This document shows positions 41,700 to 49,917 of a stretch of 64,000 nucleotides of DNA, piece after piece. The position numbers were made by a program, and so were the translations under genes. The first letter of the stretch is position 1; every line of letters starts with the position of its first letter. Below the pieces are notes generated by a model, which saw nothing but the letters and a program-made list of their open reading frames with translations, was not told the origin of the DNA and searched no databases. Source of the stretch: Rhodobacteraceae bacterium KLH11 (lineage in GTDB: Bacteria; Pseudomonadota; Alphaproteobacteria; Rhodobacterales; Rhodobacteraceae). The stretch lies in contig DS999531.1 of assembly GCA_000158135.1 (NCBI GenBank), forward strand, positions 2,398,051-2,462,050, written 5' to 3'.

Positions 41700-43031
41700 A
41701 TGCAGGTTACCGAGACGCTGAACGAAGGTCTGAAACGCGGCTACAACATCACTGTCACCGCAGCCGAGCTGGACGACAAGGTCAATGAAAAGCTGGTCGA
41801 AGCCCAGCCCGAAGTTGAGATGAAAGGCTTTCGCAAGGGCAAGGTGCCGATGGCGCTGCTGAAAAAGCAGTTTGGCCAGCGGCTGCTGGGCGAGGCGATG
41901 CAGGAAAGCATCGACGGTGCGATGAACAAGCACTTTGAAGACAGCGGTGAGCGCCCGGCGCTGCAGCCCGAGGTCAAGATGACCAATGAGGACTGGAAAG
42001 AAGGCGACGATGTCGAGGTCGCGATGTCCTATGAGGCGCTGCCCCAGATCCCCGAAGTTGACCTGAAATCGGTCGAGCTGGAGAAGCTGGTTGTCAAAGC
42101 CGATGACGCAGCGGTTGAAGAAGCCCTGAACAATCTGGCGGAAACCGCGCAGAATTTCAAAGGGCGCCGCAAGGGTTCGAAAGCCAAGGATGGCGACCAG
42201 ATTGTGTTCGACTTTGTTGGCAAGGTTGACGGTGAGGAATTCGAAGGCGGTTCGGCCGAAGACTATCCGCTGGTACTGGGCTCCAACAGCTTCATCCCCG
42301 GCTTCGAAGAGCAGCTGGTTGGCGTGAAGGCCGAGGAAGAAAAAGACGTCAACGTCACATTCCCCGCCGAATACGGGGCCGAGCATCTGGCCGGCAAGGA
42401 TGCCGTGTTCACCTGCACCATCAAAGAGGTGAAGGAACCGGTCGCCGCCGAGGTTGATGATGAGTTGGCCAAGAAATTTGGTGCTGAAGATCTGGCTGCG
42501 CTGAAAACCCAGATCGCCGAGCGTCTGGAAGCGGAATATGCAGGTGCGTCACGTGCTGTCATGAAGCGCGGGCTGCTGGATATTCTGGACGAGAAAGTCT
42601 CGTTCGACCTGCCGCCCTCGCTGGTCGAGGCCGAAGCCAAGCAGATTGCGCATCAGCTGTTCCACGAGGAAAACCCGGACGTTGAAGGCGAAAACCATGA
42701 GCCGGTTGAACCCACCGACGAGCATAACAAACTGGCCGAACGCCGCGTGCGTCTGGGCCTGCTGCTGGCAGAGCTGGGCCAGAAAGCCGAGGTTGAGGTG
42801 TCGGACGCCGAGATGACCCAGGCGATCATGAACCAGGCGCGCCAGTACCCGGGTCAGGAACGCCAGTTCTTCGAATTCGTGCAGCAGAACGCGCAGATGC
42901 AGCAGCAGCTGCGTGCTCCGATCTTTGAAGACAAGGTTGTCGACTACATTGTCGAGCTGGCTCAGGTCGCGGATAAAGAAGTCAGCAAAGACGATCTGCA
43001 AAAGGCCGTTGAGGCACTGGAAGAGGAATAA
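41700..43031 (+). CDS. tig: Trigger factor (ribosome-bound chaperone)
   Basis: 443 aa. N-terminal ribosome-binding domain with signature [17 protein letters not shown] (about residue 42), PPIase domain ([18 protein letters not shown] then [16 protein letters not shown]), then a helical C-terminal chaperone domain, acidic end. ATG 41700 follows GGGGAC; an upstream in-frame ATG exists at 41685. Length near E. coli (432 aa). Confidence 0.96.
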   Translation: MQVTETLNEGLKRGYNITVTAAELDDKVNEKLVEAQPEVEMKGFRKGKVPMALLKKQFGQRLLGEAMQESIDGAMNKHFEDSGERPALQPEVKMTNEDWKEGDDVEVAMSYEALPQIPEVDLKSVELEKLVVKADDAAVEEALNNLAETAQNFKGRRKGSKAKDGDQIVFDFVGKVDGEEFEGGSAEDYPLVLGSNSFIPGFEEQLVGVKAEEEKDVNVTFPAEYGAEHLAGKDAVFTCTIKEVKEPVAAEVDDELAKKFGAEDLAALKTQIAERLEAEYAGASRAVMKRGLLDILDEKVSFDLPPSLVEAEAKQIAHQLFHEENPDVEGENHEPVEPTDEHNKLAERRVRLGLLLAELGQKAEVEVSDAEMTQAIMNQARQYPGQERQFFEFVQQNAQMQQQLRAPIFEDKVVDYIVELAQVADKEVSKDDLQKAVEALEEE

Positions 43032-43040
43032 TCCTCTTCC
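43019..43040 (+). terminator. Hairpin over tig stop
   Basis: GGAAGAGGA-ATAA-TCCTCTTCC overlaps the tig stop codon. A perfect 9-bp stem with only a weak T-tract (ACCCTTCTTTCC) after it. Confidence 0.55.
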
Positions 43041-43061
43041 ACCCTTCTTTCCGGAGGGCAC

Positions 43062-43098
43062 AAAAAAGCGGAGCCGCCTGTAAATGAGACGGCTCCGC
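43062..43098 (-). terminator. Intrinsic terminator of luxI
   Basis: GCGGAGCCG and CGGCTCCGC form a 9-bp stem; on the minus strand six T follow. It ends the minus-strand luxI transcript and lies opposite the tig end. Confidence 0.85.
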
Positions 43099-43129
43099 GT
43101 GGGTGGCTTTGTGCTATGAGGTGAGGGGG

Positions 43130-43984
43130 TCAGGCCTCATGAGCAAAAGCACGGGGGGTCTGTAACAGAGCGGTCTTTTGCTCTGGGGTGAATGTGTCGG
43201 ACAGGGCCTCGATCAATCGCAGCACCGCCTGTCTTTCCTGTTCGGTCTTGGCAGCACTCATCTGTTCGACAAAGTACTTTTCCAGATCGGTAAGCGGCTT
43301 GTGGTCCTGATTTGCAGGCTTGAGTTCGCCAGCCTTTTTGGCCTCAAACATTTCCAGCGCCTGTTCTTCTTCGACAAAGACATCGTGGTGGATGCCCGCA
43401 AACTCACGAAGGCCTGAAATCCGTTCTTCGCTGCAGTCGAGCAGGGCGGCCATCGCAGGGACCTTGCCCATCGGAACGGTTTCGCCCACATAGTCGTAAG
43501 GCGCGCAGTTCGATCGTTTCAGGACACGGTTCATAACCGGGTCGATCACGGTAATGATGTCTTCGATCCCTGCGTTGCGGCAGTATTCGAGCGACCCGAT
43601 CATCAACTCGCAGGTCGCATAGGACACCGAGTTCTTTTCCTTGCCACGGGTCAGGCGTTGCGTGTCAACGCAGAAGCGGGTCGATTCCCACATGGTGGCG
43701 CTGCGCATCGGTGCTTCGCCGCACAAGATGTCTGAGAACACATCCGAAAGCATGTGTGGTCCGGTGGTCTGGAGTGCACGTACAGCGGCGACGACATTCC
43801 CCTCATCGTCGAGGCCGATTACGTATGCAGGATCCAGATGGTCGAACTGGTCGATTTCTTTTCCGTCTTCGATATTGACGTCCCAACCAAGTCGCCCGCC
43901 AAAAACCCGAGCGCGCAGTTCGAACATTTCGTCAAGTACTTCGGTGAACAGATGTCTGTTCAGCCCATCAACTACCAAAATCAT
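43130..43984 (-). CDS. Acyl-homoserine-lactone synthase, LuxI family
   Basis: 284 aa. Makes AHL from SAM and acyl-ACP. Conserved LuxI residues are all there: Arg24 and Phe28 (ELRARVF), Trp34 (LGW), Asp45 and Asp48 (EIDQFD), Arg69 (VRAL), Glu100 and Arg103 (WESTRF). After about residue 205 there is an extra 80-residue tail (EEEQALEMFEAKKAGELK then a helical end) not present in typical 200-220 aa LuxI. It follows luxR on the same strand, 118 nt away, with a candidate lux box between. Acyl-chain length cannot be read. Confidence 0.95.
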   Translation of the reverse strand: MILVVDGLNRHLFTEVLDEMFELRARVFGGRLGWDVNIEDGKEIDQFDHLDPAYVIGLDDEGNVVAAVRALQTTGPHMLSDVFSDILCGEAPMRSATMWESTRFCVDTQRLTRGKEKNSVSYATCELMIGSLEYCRNAGIEDIITVIDPVMNRVLKRSNCAPYDYVGETVPMGKVPAMAALLDCSEERISGLREFAGIHHDVFVEEEQALEMFEAKKAGELKPANQDHKPLTDLEKYFVEQMSAAKTEQERQAVLRLIEALSDTFTPEQKTALLQTPRAFAHEA

Positions 43985-44046
43985 GTTAACCCCCTTCGAG
44001 TGATCTGTCTGTGAATAAGACGTTACTCGGATTTCACAGCGAATCT

Positions 44047-44065
44047 ATTGGGGGTTTCCCGTAAT
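44047..44065. promoter_or_regulatory. Candidate lux box upstream of luxI
   Basis: ATT-n2-GGG-n3-CCC-n2-AAT type interrupted dyad in the luxR-luxI gap, ending 63 nt upstream of the luxI ATG. Location and symmetry suit a LuxR-type site; sequence is far from the V. fischeri box, so this is a guess. Confidence 0.3.
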
Positions 44066-44102
44066 ATTGGCTTTTTCTGGCTCAATTTTGGGAGTTTTGG
44101 TT

Positions 44103-44804
44103 TTAACCTGGGTAGATTAGCCCAATTCCAATGGCGCGTCCGACGGCCTGAGGTGTGGTTAGTGCATTAAGCTTTTCCCGTGAGGAACGCAAGTGCACTT
44201 CAACCGTGCGGTGTGAGATTGACAGGATATCGCCGATATCCTGCTGCGATTTGCCCGCGGCGGCCCATTGCAAAATCTCAAGTTCACGGCTTGAGAGGGT
44301 CGGGTGGTACAACATCCGACTGATCGTATCGGACGTCATGACATTGTCATGAATGTGTACAGCCAGCGATTGCAGGTCTTTGATTACGTTCGGAACCAGC
44401 TTTTTCCATTCGTCCCGACTGCAGCCGCGCGTGGCGCTCAGCAGGCCGATATCGCCATACGGTCCTCTTACAGGGATGGTAATCCCCTGATCCGGAATGC
44501 CAAAATCGTGGGCGTCGCGAAATACGCGCTGGAAATCCTTGCCGCGCTCAAGGCGGCTCCAATCCACCGGCGCGATGCTGCGCTGGCTCATATGGAGGGT
44601 CGGGTCGATCAGATGCAGGCCTTGCTCCTGATAGTGGTTCTTCCAGTCGTCACCATAGGTCACATGGCCATGAATGGTGCCGGCCGCCGGATTCATCCCC
44701 GCATAGGCCGCATGGTCCATTTCGTACTTGTCACAGACCTGACGCAGGAACTCGTCATACCGAGTATCCTGTTCGGGGAGGGTGCTGAGATCAACAATAT
44801 CCAT
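44103..44804 (-). CDS. LuxR-family AHL-responsive transcription regulator
   Basis: 233 aa. N-terminal AHL-binding domain with the family's invariant residues (Trp54, Tyr58, Asp67, Pro68, Trp82) and C-terminal HTH (SSRELEILQWAAAGKSQQDI; Glu174, Leu178, Gly184 present). ATG 44804 chosen; longer frames to 44915 have no site. It precedes luxI and probably controls it. A large dyad with a third half-site lies 91-149 nt upstream of its start. Confidence 0.94.
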   Translation of the reverse strand: MDIVDLSTLPEQDTRYDEFLRQVCDKYEMDHAAYAGMNPAAGTIHGHVTYGDDWKNHYQEQGLHLIDPTLHMSQRSIAPVDWSRLERGKDFQRVFRDAHDFGIPDQGITIPVRGPYGDIGLLSATRGCSRDEWKKLVPNVIKDLQSLAVHIHDNVMTSDTISRMLYHPTLSSRELEILQWAAAGKSQQDIGDILSISHRTVEVHLRSSREKLNALTTPQAVGRAIGIGLIYPG

Positions 44805-44894
44805 ACGGTAACGACCAGCTAGACCCGAGTGAGCGGGCGGATCCCTTTGATCAGGAAAATAGGTACTGCCTTCCCTGACGTCAGCCAACACATC

Positions 44895-44953
44895 ACATTT
44901 CCTGCATCTACACAAGAAGATGTAGGAAATGTCTGCCTTTTAAAGGGAAATGT
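44895..44953. promoter_or_regulatory. Inverted repeat plus third half-site upstream of luxR
   Basis: ACATTTCCTGCATCT (44895-44909) and AGATGTAGGAAATGT (44918-44932) are 15-bp arms with one mismatch and an 8-nt spacer. A third copy of the end of the arm, GGAAATGT, lies at 44946-44953, 21 bp from the second, that is two helical turns. No T-run follows on either strand, so it is more likely an operator than a terminator. Which protein binds is unknown. Confidence 0.5.
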
Positions 44954-45085
44954 GCCTTTGATGCACACTTATTTCGCGCCCTTTGATAACGTTGTTGTCA
45001 TAATGGCAGCATGTATCATGAGATACGACGCCGCTGGTGAGTGGTTATGCATGTACCTTACAGGGTAAATGCGCAGTAAAAATGC

Positions 45086-45571
45086 CTAATTTGTGGCGGA
45101 AACCAGACCGGTTTCGACCAGCATACCTCGTTTCTTCGCCTCAGGGTAGTAACCTTTGGCATAGAGGAAGATGGCGCGCTGCTGATCTCCGTCTGACAAC
45201 AGCCAGGCCCCGCGCAGGTATTTGCCCGCAAACTCCAGATTGGTATCAGCATCCAGCAACCCCTGGGCATTTCCGGTGTACCCCATCGAGCGCGCGGTGG
45301 CCGGAAGGATTTGCAGCAGCCCGTAATAGGGGCGGTTTACCGCCCATGGCCGGTGCGTGCTTTCCCGGATCGCAAGCTTGTGCACAAGTTCGCGCGGCAA
45401 TTCATAGTGGTCGGCCCACTTGTTGATCGATGCGCGCAGCTCTGGCGTTTCATTGGGGTAAAGGGGGGGATCGAATGTATCACCCGAGCGCGAGACATCC
45501 GGGCCACCACAGGCAGCGAGCGGGGCGGCCAGCACCAGGGCCAGAACGTTGCGACGAAGGAGAGGGGTCAT
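45086..45571 (-). CDS. SLT-domain lytic transglycosylase lipoprotein
   Basis: 161 aa. Lipobox LAAC followed by GGPD. SLT catalytic core: KLAIRESTHRPWAVN with catalytic Glu, YYGLLQILPATARSMGY, and a C-terminal FLYAKGYYPEAKKRG. ATG 45571 has AGGAGC 6 nt upstream. Cleaves peptidoglycan glycan strands from the outer membrane side. It is transcribed toward luxR, with 281 nt between. Confidence 0.9.
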   Translation of the reverse strand: MTPLLRRNVLALVLAAPLAACGGPDVSRSGDTFDPPLYPNETPELRASINKWADHYELPRELVHKLAIRESTHRPWAVNRPYYGLLQILPATARSMGYTGNAQGLLDADTNLEFAGKYLRGAWLLSDGDQQRAIFLYAKGYYPEAKKRGMLVETGLVSATN

Positions 45572-45674
45572 GTAAATGCTCCTGAATGCGAAGGGGGATG
45601 ATATGAAACCTTCGCCTGATCGCAAGCCTGATCGCGAAACCGGGCCAAATTTCGCCTGTATCGGGGCAGAAAAG

Positions 45675-45702
45675 AAAAGGGCCACGCCAGGCGCGGCCCT
45701 TT
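45675..45702 (-). terminator. Intrinsic terminator of rpsF-rpsR-rplI
   Basis: AAAGGGCC-A-CGC-CAG-GCG-C-GGCCCTTT, ends in a T-run on the minus strand, 22 nt beyond rplI. Confidence 0.82.
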
Positions 45703-45724
45703 GATCTGTAAAAGCTCAGCGCGC

Positions 45725-46348
45725 TCAGGCTTTGGCTTGGTCTTCCTCAGCCGGAGCTTCTTCAGCGGGAACCAGATCGTCGTCGTCCGACGCGGCCGAG
45801 CCGATATCGTCGAACAATTCGGCGATTTCGAATTCAGCGGCTGCTTCTTCTTCAGCGGCCAGTTCCTGAATCGATTTGCCCGATGCCTGCAGTTCGGCTT
45901 CTTCTTCCGAACGGGCGACGTTCATCTTGATCTCGACCTCGACCTCGGGGTGCAGCTTGACCGCCAGCGAGTGCAGGCCCAGTTCCTTGATCGGGGCGAT
46001 CAGGGCAATCTGTTTCTTGTCGACGGTGAAGCCTGCTTCGGTCGCGGCATCTGCGGCGTCACGCGGGGTGACCGAGCCGTACAGAGCACCGGCATCCGAT
46101 GCCGAGCGAATCACGATGAACTGCTGCCCATCCAGCTTTTCAGCCAGTGCTTCAGCTTCTTTCTTGGTTTCCAGGTTGCGGGCCTCAAGCTGCGCTTTCT
46201 GGGCTTCGAACGACGCGATGTTGGCGTTCGATGCGCTCAGCGCTTTGCCCTGAGGCAGCAGGAAGTTGCGGGCGTAGCCGGGCTTGACGTCAACGACGTC
46301 GCCCATCTGACCCAGTTTCGCAACGCGTTCCAGAAGGATAACTTGCAT
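45725..46348 (-). CDS. rplI: 50S ribosomal protein L9
   Basis: 207 aa. The first 150 residues are L9: [35 protein letters not shown] at the start (signature), then two helical parts. The last about 55 residues (from [13 protein letters not shown]) are an acidic tail not found in E. coli L9 (149 aa). Last gene of the S6-S18-L9 operon. Confidence 0.96.
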   Translation of the reverse strand: MQVILLERVAKLGQMGDVVDVKPGYARNFLLPQGKALSASNANIASFEAQKAQLEARNLETKKEAEALAEKLDGQQFIVIRSASDAGALYGSVTPRDAADAATEAGFTVDKKQIALIAPIKELGLHSLAVKLHPEVEVEIKMNVARSEEEAELQASGKSIQELAAEEEAAAEFEIAELFDDIGSAASDDDDLVPAEEAPAEEDQAKA

Positions 46349-46360
46349 GTCAGTCTCTCC

Positions 46361-46588
46361 TTACTTCACGGCGTAGGGCAGCAGGGCGAGGAAGCGGGCG
46401 CGCTTGATCGCACGGGCCAGCTCACGCTGCTTTTTCGCCGAAACGGCGGTGATGCGCGAAGGAACGATCTTGCCACGCTCAGAGATGTAGCGTTGCAGCA
46501 GACGGGTGTCTTTGTAATCGATCTTCGGCGCGTTGTCGCCCGAGAACGGGCAGACCTTGCGGCGGCGGAAAAATGGTTTTGCGGCCAT
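46361..46588 (-). CDS. rpsR: 30S ribosomal protein S18
   Basis: 75 aa. [42 protein letters not shown] is the S18 core. It binds 16S rRNA with S6. 12 nt upstream of rplI. Confidence 0.97.
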   Translation of the reverse strand: MAAKPFFRRRKVCPFSGDNAPKIDYKDTRLLQRYISERGKIVPSRITAVSAKKQRELARAIKRARFLALLPYAVK

Positions 46589-46616
46589 GGTTTAATGTCC
46601 TTTCGTCAGGCGTTGA

Positions 46617-46970
46617 TCAACGGCGCTCGCGGCGGCCTTCGCGCTCGTCGCGCTTCTGCATCTGGACCGAGGGGCCCTCGGCATGCTCGTCGACCTTGAT
46701 GGTCAGAACGCGCATAACGTCGTCATGCAGGCGCATCAGGCGTTCCATTTCCTGAACGGCGCCAGCGGGGGCGTCGGTCTTCAGGAAGGAATAGTGACCC
46801 TTGCGGTTCTTGTTGATCTTGTAGGCCATTGTCTTGACGCCCCAGTACTCGCTGTCGACGACGTTGCCGCCGTTGTCAGCCAGAACGGTGCCGAAATGTT
46901 CGACAAGGCTTTCTGCCTGCGCGTTGGACAGATCCTGACGCGCGATCATTACATGCTCATACAGTGGCAT
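46617..46970 (-). CDS. rpsF: 30S ribosomal protein S6
   Basis: 117 aa, ending in the acidic/basic tail RDEREGRRERR. Start ATG 46970 with AGGAG 5 nt before; an in-frame GTG two codons upstream would leave no room for it. The MPLYEHVMIARQDLS start is the family's. First gene of the operon; a large hairpin is predicted in its leader. Confidence 0.97.
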   Translation of the reverse strand: MPLYEHVMIARQDLSNAQAESLVEHFGTVLADNGGNVVDSEYWGVKTMAYKINKNRKGHYSFLKTDAPAGAVQEMERLMRLHDDVMRVLTIKVDEHAEGPSVQMQKRDEREGRRERR

Positions 46971-47007
46971 GTGCACTCCTGTTTATATCAAGGCGCATTT
47001 CAAAGGC

Positions 47008-47078
47008 GGGGCCATATGGTCCTTCGCGACCCTGCCACGAGAGGCTGCGCGATTCATCTGACTGCGAAGGATGGCCCC
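47008..47078 (-). promoter_or_regulatory. Large hairpin in the rpsF leader
   Basis: In the minus-strand RNA GGGGCCA-UCCUUCGC (47078 to 47064) can pair with GCGAAGGA (47027-47020) and, beyond a five-base bulge CCAUA, UGGCCCC (47014-47008): 15 base pairs around a 36-nt loop, 38 nt before the rpsF start. Many rpsF leaders bind S6-S18 for autocontrol; this may be such a site, though the exact binding motif was not identified. Confidence 0.4.
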
Positions 47079-47237
47079 ATATACACGTTTGAGCGCGCGG
47101 GGCAAGGGCTGCCACACCTGCCATGGTGAAGTCGCCCAATTTCCTTTAGGGTGCCCAATTGCTGACGCTTTTCGCCCCGAGGTTGTTCATGAAGCCCGGA
47201 GAACCCGGGTACCGGAAAACACAGACAGGGCAAGACA

Positions 47238-47756
47238 ATGGCCGTCATGAACACAAACACTTTTGAACACGCAGCACCCAATACTGCATTTGAGAAATCT
47301 GTTCCCGTTCTGATTACTTTCGCGCCGAACTGGCGCGCCCGGATGATCCTTATGCGGGCCGTCGGGGTCTTTTTCATTATATCGGCCTTTTCGATGTGGC
47401 TGATCCCCGGTTCGGTCATGAGCGCCGAAGTGTGGCCGCTTAAACTGGTTGCATCACTGGCATTCCTGATCGTTGGCGTCAGCCTGCTGACAATCGAGGT
47501 GATGGATGCACGCCCCGATGCCTATTTCGACCCGATCCGCCGCGAGGTCCGCATTCTGCAAAAGAATGAAAACGGACGCCCGCAAACGGTTCTGCGCCGC
47601 AGCTACGACTCGCTGGGTGGTGCACGTTTTACCGATGATCAGGTGGAACTGTTCGACGTGGATGGCAGCCTGCTGATGAAACTGCCGCTGGAATCGGCGG
47701 ATGTCAGCTCAGCACTGAAGGGCCAACTCAGCCAAAACGTGACGATTTTCGCCTGA
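47238..47756 (+). CDS. Hypothetical inner-membrane protein
   Basis: 172 aa. Two TM segments (about residues 38-56 and 65-86) with a polar loop between, then a C-terminal cytoplasmic domain of about 85 residues (EVRILQKNENGRPQTVLRR, DDQVELFDVDGSLLMKL) that looks like a small beta domain. No family recognised. It has its own transcript, divergent from the ribosomal operon and 126 nt ahead of the YceI gene. Confidence 0.75.
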   Translation: MAVMNTNTFEHAAPNTAFEKSVPVLITFAPNWRARMILMRAVGVFFIISAFSMWLIPGSVMSAEVWPLKLVASLAFLIVGVSLLTIEVMDARPDAYFDPIRREVRILQKNENGRPQTVLRRSYDSLGGARFTDDQVELFDVDGSLLMKLPLESADVSSALKGQLSQNVTIFA

Positions 47757-47881
47757 AGTCTCTTCTGTTCAAAAAGGAACAGAATTTGTGAATCGAAAAC
47801 ACTTGTGTGCCGCCCTGGGGCGGCACATTTTGGTTTGCGAGCAACCCAACCGGTTGCAACAACACCATTGCGGAGATTGTT

Positions 47882-48454
47882 ATGAAATCCACTCTTCTTG
47901 CTGCTGCTCTGGCCGTATCGGCAACCACAGCTTTTGCCAGCGCAGAGAAATACGTTCTAGATCCCAGCCATAGCCAGGTTATCTTTAACTACAACCATTT
48001 GGGCTTCTCGACCACCTATGGCATGTTCTCGGGCTTTGAGGGCGAGATCATGTTCGATCAGGAAGATCCCGCCGCATCCAGCGTGACGGTATCAATGCCG
48101 GTTGTTGAGATGTTCACCGGCTGGAAGCCGCGCGAAGATCATTTCATGACCGAAGATTTCTTTGGCGTCGCCGAAGGTGATCTGGTGACCTTCACCTCGA
48201 CCGGTATCGAGGTTACCGGTGAGAACACCGCCAATATCACCGGTGATCTGACCATGAACGGTGTGACCAAATCCGTGGTTCTGGATGCCAAGCTGAACCA
48301 GGTCGGAGAACATCCGATGGCAGGCAAGCCATGGGCCGGTTTTGATGCCACCACCACGCTGGTGCGCAGCGATTTTGATCTGGGTCAGTTCGCCCCCTTC
48401 GTCAGTGACGAGGTTGAGGTGCGTATCTCGGTTGAGGCACAAAAGGCCGAGTAA
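47882..48454 (+). CDS. YceI family periplasmic protein
   Basis: 190 aa. Signal peptide (ATTAFASAEK). The lipocalin-like YceI barrel starts with YVLDPSHSQVIFNYNHLGFSTTYG and continues with the repeated TGDLTMNGVTKSV. YceI-type proteins bind polyisoprenoids, here possibly ubiquinone. ATG 47882 follows GGAG. It ends in an intrinsic terminator and faces a b561-YceI fusion on the other strand. Confidence 0.93.
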   Translation: MKSTLLAAALAVSATTAFASAEKYVLDPSHSQVIFNYNHLGFSTTYGMFSGFEGEIMFDQEDPAASSVTVSMPVVEMFTGWKPREDHFMTEDFFGVAEGDLVTFTSTGIEVTGENTANITGDLTMNGVTKSVVLDAKLNQVGEHPMAGKPWAGFDATTTLVRSDFDLGQFAPFVSDEVEVRISVEAQKAE

Positions 48455-48479
48455 ACCACGAACCGCACATTGCGCCAAA

Positions 48480-48510
48480 CCGCCGGAGGCATCTCCTCCG
48501 GCGGTTTTTT
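48480..48510 (+). terminator. Intrinsic terminator, YceI gene
   Basis: CCGCCGGAGG and CCTCCGGCGG form a 10-bp stem with a five-base loop, followed by six T. Confidence 0.88.
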
Positions 48511-48516
48511 GTTGTT

Positions 48517-49743
48517 TTACTCGCTGCGTGTTGCGGTGAGATCGACGCCAACTGTAACGGCAAAACCCAGCGAACCTTCGGTGGGCTGGGATGTACCTAC
48601 GCCAAAATCCAGCCGGTTCAGATCGACCGACCCGGCGACGCGGGCAGTGTTGCCTTCCATCTCAAGTGTGAAGGGCAGGGCGATATCCAGTGATTGTCCT
48701 TTGATGGTCAGCGGTCCGCGCGCCTCGTACCCGTTCTCCGTCTTGAACAGGTCAGCCTTGAACTGCGCGGTCGGGAACTGAGCATTGTCAAAGAAAGCCG
48801 CCCCCATGGCCTGATCCGTCACGGTGCCAAGGCTGAGCGAGCCAATGGCGATCGTGACATCCACGGTGCCGGCCAGGCCGGGCTCTGCCGGATCGTCGAA
48901 GGCAATTGCGGCGGTCCAGTCGGCAAAGCTGCCGGTGACCGGGCCGCCCAACTGGGTGATGGTGATGGCCAATGTGCCGTCCTGCACCTGCCAGTCCGAC
49001 TGGACCTCGGTCAGCTCTGTAGTGCCAGCGGCGGCCTCTGAGTGATGTGAGAACATTCCGAGTGACCAGCCCCCCGCCAGAACAGCGGCCCAAACCGCCA
49101 GCGCCGCAACAGCGGGCACCATCGAGTGGTGTTGTGCAGGCGGTTCCGGGGCCTCTGCATCGCCCGGCAGCATCCGGCGCAGCGTGCTGTCTTTGTCAAC
49201 GACGTGGTGTTTCAGTGCGCCAAGGATATGCAGCGCCAAGGACCCGCCCAATGTCCAGACAAACAGCCAATGCAGGCTGGCGGTAAACTCGGCCAGTGTT
49301 GCGGATTTGGGAACTAGAGGCAGGTTCTGACCAAATGGCCACAGGATCGGGGCAAAACCTTCGGCTGCGGCGTGGTGTATCCAGCCGGTCAGCGGGACAA
49401 GAACCAGTGAGCCGTAAAGCAGCCAGTGAACGGCCTCGGCGGCAAAGGCCTCGGGCTTGTTATCAGCGTTAAGCAGGCCGGGCTTGGTTTGTGTTATCGC
49501 CCAGAGGATTCGCGCCAGTGCCACGAAGAACACCGTGACCCCAATGGTTTTATGCAACGAAAACAGGCGCGCCGCGCGGGCAATGTCGCTTTCGGTGGTG
49601 GCGATATCGGGGTCATAGATCGCATGGGCCAGTTCGTTTGCGAACCATCCCAACGGAAAGGCGGTCAGGATCAGCAGGGCTGTCAGCCAGTGAAAGGCTT
49701 TGGTTACGCTGCCATAGCTGGATTCTGTGTTGGTCAGAGACAT
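48517..49743 (-). CDS. Cytochrome b561 - YceI fusion protein
   Basis: 408 aa. Residues 1-185: cytochrome b561 domain, four TM helices with the paired histidines (FHWLTALLILTAFPLGW; SLHKTIGVTVFFVALAR; VHWLLYGSLVLVPLTGW; LALHILGALKHH). A further TM follows (VAALAVWAAVLAGGWSLGM), then residues about 230-408 are a YceI domain (QDGTLAITITQLGGPVTG, DLNRLDFGVG). A haem b quinone oxidase-reductase tied to a quinone-binding-type domain is an attractive reading but unproven. ATG 49743. Confidence 0.9.
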   Translation of the reverse strand: MSLTNTESSYGSVTKAFHWLTALLILTAFPLGWFANELAHAIYDPDIATTESDIARAARLFSLHKTIGVTVFFVALARILWAITQTKPGLLNADNKPEAFAAEAVHWLLYGSLVLVPLTGWIHHAAAEGFAPILWPFGQNLPLVPKSATLAEFTASLHWLFVWTLGGSLALHILGALKHHVVDKDSTLRRMLPGDAEAPEPPAQHHSMVPAVAALAVWAAVLAGGWSLGMFSHHSEAAAGTTELTEVQSDWQVQDGTLAITITQLGGPVTGSFADWTAAIAFDDPAEPGLAGTVDVTIAIGSLSLGTVTDQAMGAAFFDNAQFPTAQFKADLFKTENGYEARGPLTIKGQSLDIALPFTLEMEGNTARVAGSVDLNRLDFGVGTSQPTEGSLGFAVTVGVDLTATRSE

Positions 49744-49917
49744 CGTGTTCGCACTCCGGGTTTGGTAGGCTGAGTGCAAGGTAAAGGGATGGTGCCGGGA
49801 CACAAGTCAGAGAAATGCACAATAACGGTGTTCCAATGCAGAACGCAGGCAGTGCTTGTGCCGCGCTGTCAGTCAGTTTACACCCCGCCAAAACCTGACC
49901 AAATGCAAGAGGCACCA

